In this document: positions 61,490-64,000 of the stretch, one piece after another
How the letters are laid out: the number at the start of each line of letters is the position of its first letter
Numbering within the stretch: the first letter of the stretch is position 1
Assembly: GCF_003182255.1 (NCBI RefSeq)
Contig: NZ_QGTQ01000013.1
Location: forward strand, 62,001-126,000
Length of the DNA: 64,000 nt
Reading direction: 5' to 3'
From: Paenibacillus cellulosilyticus
Lineage (GTDB): Bacteria; Bacillota; Bacilli; Paenibacillales; Paenibacillaceae
The notes under the pieces: generated by a model
The model's database searches: none
The model's input: only the letters and a program-made list of their open reading frames with translations
Told to the model about the DNA's origin: nothing
Made by a program: the position numbers and the translations under genes

Positions 61490-62968
61490 ATGGACCGGAC
61501 ATTTTCGATTTCGCAATACCCTGATGTAAAGGCTGTGACCAGCCAGCTGGACCGATTGATTCAATTGCCGATCTATTCCATTAAGCCTGAAGTATTGAAG
61601 CGTTATGAACAGGAGTATTTCGCGGCAAAATGCACAAAGTCCAAAGAAATGATCGACGAAGCGGTCGGCATCATTCCCGGCGGTGTTCAGCACAACCTAG
61701 CCTTCAACCATCCGTTCCCATTAGTGTTCACCAAAGCTGAAGGCGCTTACTTGTACGATATTGACGGCAATCGCTACTATGATTTCCTGCAGGCTGGCGG
61801 CCCTACGGTACTTGGCAGCAATCCGATTGAAGTTCGTGAGAAAGTCATCGAGCTGTTGAATGACTGCGGTCCATCAACAGGTCTGTTCCATGAATACGAA
61901 TATAAGCTCGGCCGCAAAATCGCAGACAGCATCGAGTCCGTCGACATGTTCCGTATGCTCGGATCAGGGACCGAAGCATGCATGGCCGCAATTCGCGTCG
62001 CGCGGCTCGCAACGAAGCACAAGAACATCATTAAGATGGGCGGCGCCTATCATGGCTGGAGTGACCAGCTTGCCTACGGCATCCGCATCCCAGGCTCCAA
62101 GTGGACGCAGGCGCATGGCGTTCCACGGTATGTTTTCAAGCATACGCAGGAATTTTTCCCGAATGACTTGAACGATCTGGAGCGGAAGCTCCGCTTCAAC
62201 AAGCTGCGCGGCGGTACGGCTGCCGTTATGATCGAGCCAGTTGGTCCTGAGAGCGGCACGCGGCTTGTCGATTATGAATTCAACAAAGGGGTCGAACAGC
62301 TGTGCCGAAAGTACGGCGCATTGCTCATTTTCGACGAGGTAGTTACTGCATTCCGTATCGGGATGTCTGGTGCACAGGGCTATTACGGGGTTTCCCCTGA
62401 CCTGACCGTATTCGGTAAGGTGGTTGCTGGCGGTTACCCAGCAGCCGGCGGACTTGGCGGCAAGAAAGAATATATGAAGTATCTAGGTGCAGGCATCGGT
62501 GGAGGCGGCAAAAAAGCGATGGTCGGCGGAACGATGGCGGCGAACCCGCTAAGCTGCGTAGCTGGCTACTATACGTTGTGCGAGATTGAACGTACAGGTG
62601 CGATTCAGAAGTCCGGCCGAATGGCCGATCGTCTCACCGCTGGGTTACAACAACTCATCGCCAAATACAACCTGCCATTCGTCGCATTCAACCAAGGCTC
62701 CATCTGCCACTTGGAGACGGTTGGCACGATGCATTTCGCCATCGATTGGATGAAGCCATGGCAAATTCCACATGTACTGAAGGAAACGTCCAAGCGCAAG
62801 CGCGAAATGGAACACATGGGCGCGGCTTATATGGCGGAAGGCATCGTCACGCTGGCGGGCAGCCGGATGTACACGAGCGGTGCGTATACGGAAGAAATGA
62901 TTGATGATGCGCTCGTCCGGTTCGATCGTGTATTTGCCAATGTGGCAGAATTGCAGGCACACCAATGA
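61490..62968 (+). CDS. Class III PLP aminotransferase (GSA-aminomutase-like)
   Basis: A 492-residue fold-type I enzyme. Cofactor motifs are LGSGTEACMAAIRVAR, GAYHGWSDQ, LLIFDEVVTAFRIG (Asp to the pyridine N) and the Lys in TVFGKVVAGGYPAAGG. It resembles the glutamate-1-semialdehyde aminomutase subgroup but has a 70-residue N-terminal extension and lies outside haem genes, so a different amino-sugar or amino-acid substrate is likely. GGAGG lies 5-6 bases before the ATG. Its stop overlaps the aldolase start. Confidence 0.87.
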   Translation: MDRTFSISQYPDVKAVTSQLDRLIQLPIYSIKPEVLKRYEQEYFAAKCTKSKEMIDEAVGIIPGGVQHNLAFNHPFPLVFTKAEGAYLYDIDGNRYYDFLQAGGPTVLGSNPIEVREKVIELLNDCGPSTGLFHEYEYKLGRKIADSIESVDMFRMLGSGTEACMAAIRVARLATKHKNIIKMGGAYHGWSDQLAYGIRIPGSKWTQAHGVPRYVFKHTQEFFPNDLNDLERKLRFNKLRGGTAAVMIEPVGPESGTRLVDYEFNKGVEQLCRKYGALLIFDEVVTAFRIGMSGAQGYYGVSPDLTVFGKVVAGGYPAAGGLGGKKEYMKYLGAGIGGGGKKAMVGGTMAANPLSCVAGYYTLCEIERTGAIQKSGRMADRLTAGLQQLIAKYNLPFVAFNQGSICHLETVGTMHFAIDWMKPWQIPHVLKETSKRKREMEHMGAAYMAEGIVTLAGSRMYTSGAYTEEMIDDALVRFDRVFANVAELQAHQ

Positions 62969-64000
62969 GCCGCAGCAGCTTCGATATCGAGGAAGCGAAA
63001 CAGCGCGTCGTTGCGGCGGGTATCCGACTCGTCGACAGCGGATTGATCGCTCGTACTTGGGGCAATGTGAGCCATCGCATCAGTCATGAACAATTCGTTA
63101 TTACACCGAGCGGACGGGACTATCGCTCCCTTACACCCGATGATATCGTAACGGTGCAGATTGCGGACGGCGCTTACAGCGGCAGCATTAAGCCTTCGTC
63201 GGAGCGCGGCGCGCATGCAGCAGTCTATCGACAGTTCCCAGACGTTAACTTCGTCATTCATACGCACCAGACAGAGGCCTCGGTCATCAGCGCAAGCGGA
63301 TTTAATTCCGTTGTCCTTGCTGAGGGGCCGCTCGCTGGCGAAGTGCTCTGCGGCGCTTATGCGCTGCCGAGCACGAAGAAGCTGGCGCGGAACATCGCTT
63401 CTTCTCTTGCGAATACAACCAGTCGTGCCGTCATTATGAAAAATCACGGTGCGATCTGCTACGGCGTCAACGATGAAGAAGCGTTCAACGTCGCTCTGGC
63501 GTTAGAGAGCGGCTGCCAACGTTTCTTGGCCGATGTCTATCGTCAACTAAGCGGTGATACACACGCTGAACCAGCAGCTATTAGTCAATTCGTGCTTGCG
63601 GGCGATATGCGTCAGGACGCAATGAGTCGCGGGGATGGGCCGTTTTACAACAGCCGCCGTATCGAAAACGGCTTCGTACTCAGTCAGGAGTCTCCGCGTG
63701 AGGAAATAATGATTCGGTTTGACGAGCGAAACAGCTGCGCGCCGGAAGAAGCTCAGCTTCACGAAGCGATCTATCAGAAGCATAAGCACGTTCAGTACGT
63801 GACATGGAACCGCAGCCCGGAAGTCGTGGCGTTCTCGCAGACGAACCTGAAGCTGAAGCCGCTGCTGGACGATTTTGCCCAATTAATCGGTACTTCCGCA
63901 CGTGTGTCGGATGCTGATCCTGCTGCAGTCGTTGCTGCCTTAGGCCGCTCCTCTGCTGTATTCATTCGCGGGCGAGGCGCGCTATGCTGCGGCAGCACGC
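62965..64000 (+). CDS. Class II aldolase/adducin protein, two domains, cut by window end
   Basis: At least 345 residues, open to the window edge. The first domain (1-200) has GLIARTWGNVSHRI, SGRDYRSLTPDD, SSERGAHAAVYRQFPDVN and HTHQTEAS, which carry the zinc-site residues of class II aldolases and epimerases. A second, similar domain starts near residue 250 (EEAQLHEAIYQKHKHVQYVT; FIRGRGALCCGS). Tandem domains are unusual for this family. The ATG overlaps the aminotransferase stop (ATGA), so the two act in one pathway, perhaps making or breaking an aminated sugar phosphate (inference). Confidence 0.85.
   Translation, partial: MSRSSFDIEEAKQRVVAAGIRLVDSGLIARTWGNVSHRISHEQFVITPSGRDYRSLTPDDIVTVQIADGAYSGSIKPSSERGAHAAVYRQFPDVNFVIHTHQTEASVISASGFNSVVLAEGPLAGEVLCGAYALPSTKKLARNIASSLANTTSRAVIMKNHGAICYGVNDEEAFNVALALESGCQRFLADVYRQLSGDTHAEPAAISQFVLAGDMRQDAMSRGDGPFYNSRRIENGFVLSQESPREEIMIRFDERNSCAPEEAQLHEAIYQKHKHVQYVTWNRSPEVVAFSQTNLKLKPLLDDFAQLIGTSARVSDADPAAVVAALGRSSAVFIRGRGALCCGST

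Overview
The window reads as a chromosome segment of a low-to-medium GC, endospore-forming Bacillales bacterium, most likely Paenibacillaceae (Paenibacillus or a close relative). The inference rests on gene content: hemE-hemH, racE, the ytxG-ytxH pair, a DUF1450 (YuzB-type) protein, a LysM/M14 gamma-D-glutamyl endopeptidase, LplA/B/C-type sugar ABC transporters, YesM/YesN-type two-component genes, an SLH-anchored GH18 protein and a ba3-type oxidase. Shine-Dalgarno sites are strong (AGGAGG-like) and GTG/TTG starts are common. I saw no rRNA, tRNA, CRISPR array, intact insertion sequence or prophage.

Layout. 0-12.4 kb: a short repeat array, a CapA-like protein, hemE-hemH, an MFS pump, an O-methyltransferase, a THUMP-type RNA methyltransferase, a lipoteichoic-acid-synthase-family protein, three small proteins and a cell-wall endopeptidase. 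12.5-18.3 kb: a run of minus-strand housekeeping and stress genes (racE, ytxH, ytxG, a SufR-like Fe-S regulator, a HepT-like protein, an unlisted 39-residue membrane peptide, a Dabb protein, a solitary CuA cupredoxin, a holin-like protein). 18.5-30.8 kb: trpB, the araL-araM pair with a DeoR regulator, a flavoprotein that lacks a normal start codon, ppaC, a CBS protein, a GH25 muramidase, fabV, and a dnaN paralogue beside a ribbon-helix-helix protein. 30.9-32.4 kb is a decay zone with three broken genes. 32.7-38.3 kb: a NucB-excalibur nuclease, NUDIX, aldo/keto reductase, DHA2 pump, Nif3-like and HEAT-like proteins. 38.8-50.5 kb: an LplABC-like sugar importer, an SLH-GH18 protein, a UvrA-derived fragment, and a response regulator/histidine kinase/solute-binding-protein operon. 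50.9-54.5 kb: an ECF sigma factor with a DUF4871 protein, then a kinase/creatininase-like pair bounded by 37-bp inverted repeats.

54.5-60.5 kb is the most coherent region: a ba3-type cytochrome oxidase (subunits IIa, II, I), a hemerythrin protein, a DoxX protein, a CuA cupredoxin lipoprotein and an Fnr-type regulator with a cysteine-rich C-terminus. TGTGA-N6-TCACA boxes lie in front of all four transcription units. Two of them centre exactly at -41.5 from good -10 hexamers, and one covers the predicted fnr start site, so I infer a locally clustered oxygen-responsive regulon. 60.5-64 kb: a chemoreceptor remnant, a DoxX-like membrane protein, a class III aminotransferase and a class II aldolase gene cut by the window edge.

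Intergenic DNA is unusually structured. One repeat family (CCTCCCTGCTAGGGAGG core) occurs four times, a 195-bp unit is duplicated near 57.5 kb, a long palindromic element lies near 42.7 kb and several smaller repeats are present. Gene-poor stretches: 1629-2032 (repeat copy plus hemH terminator); 7532-7971 (terminator, then nothing until a promoter); 28747-29318 (imperfect repeats); 32416-32757 (only an extended -10 near 32707-32712); 38271-38833 (repeat copy); 42462-43007 (cre site and palindrome); 50543-50902 (terminator only); 56866-57859 (promoter, repeats).
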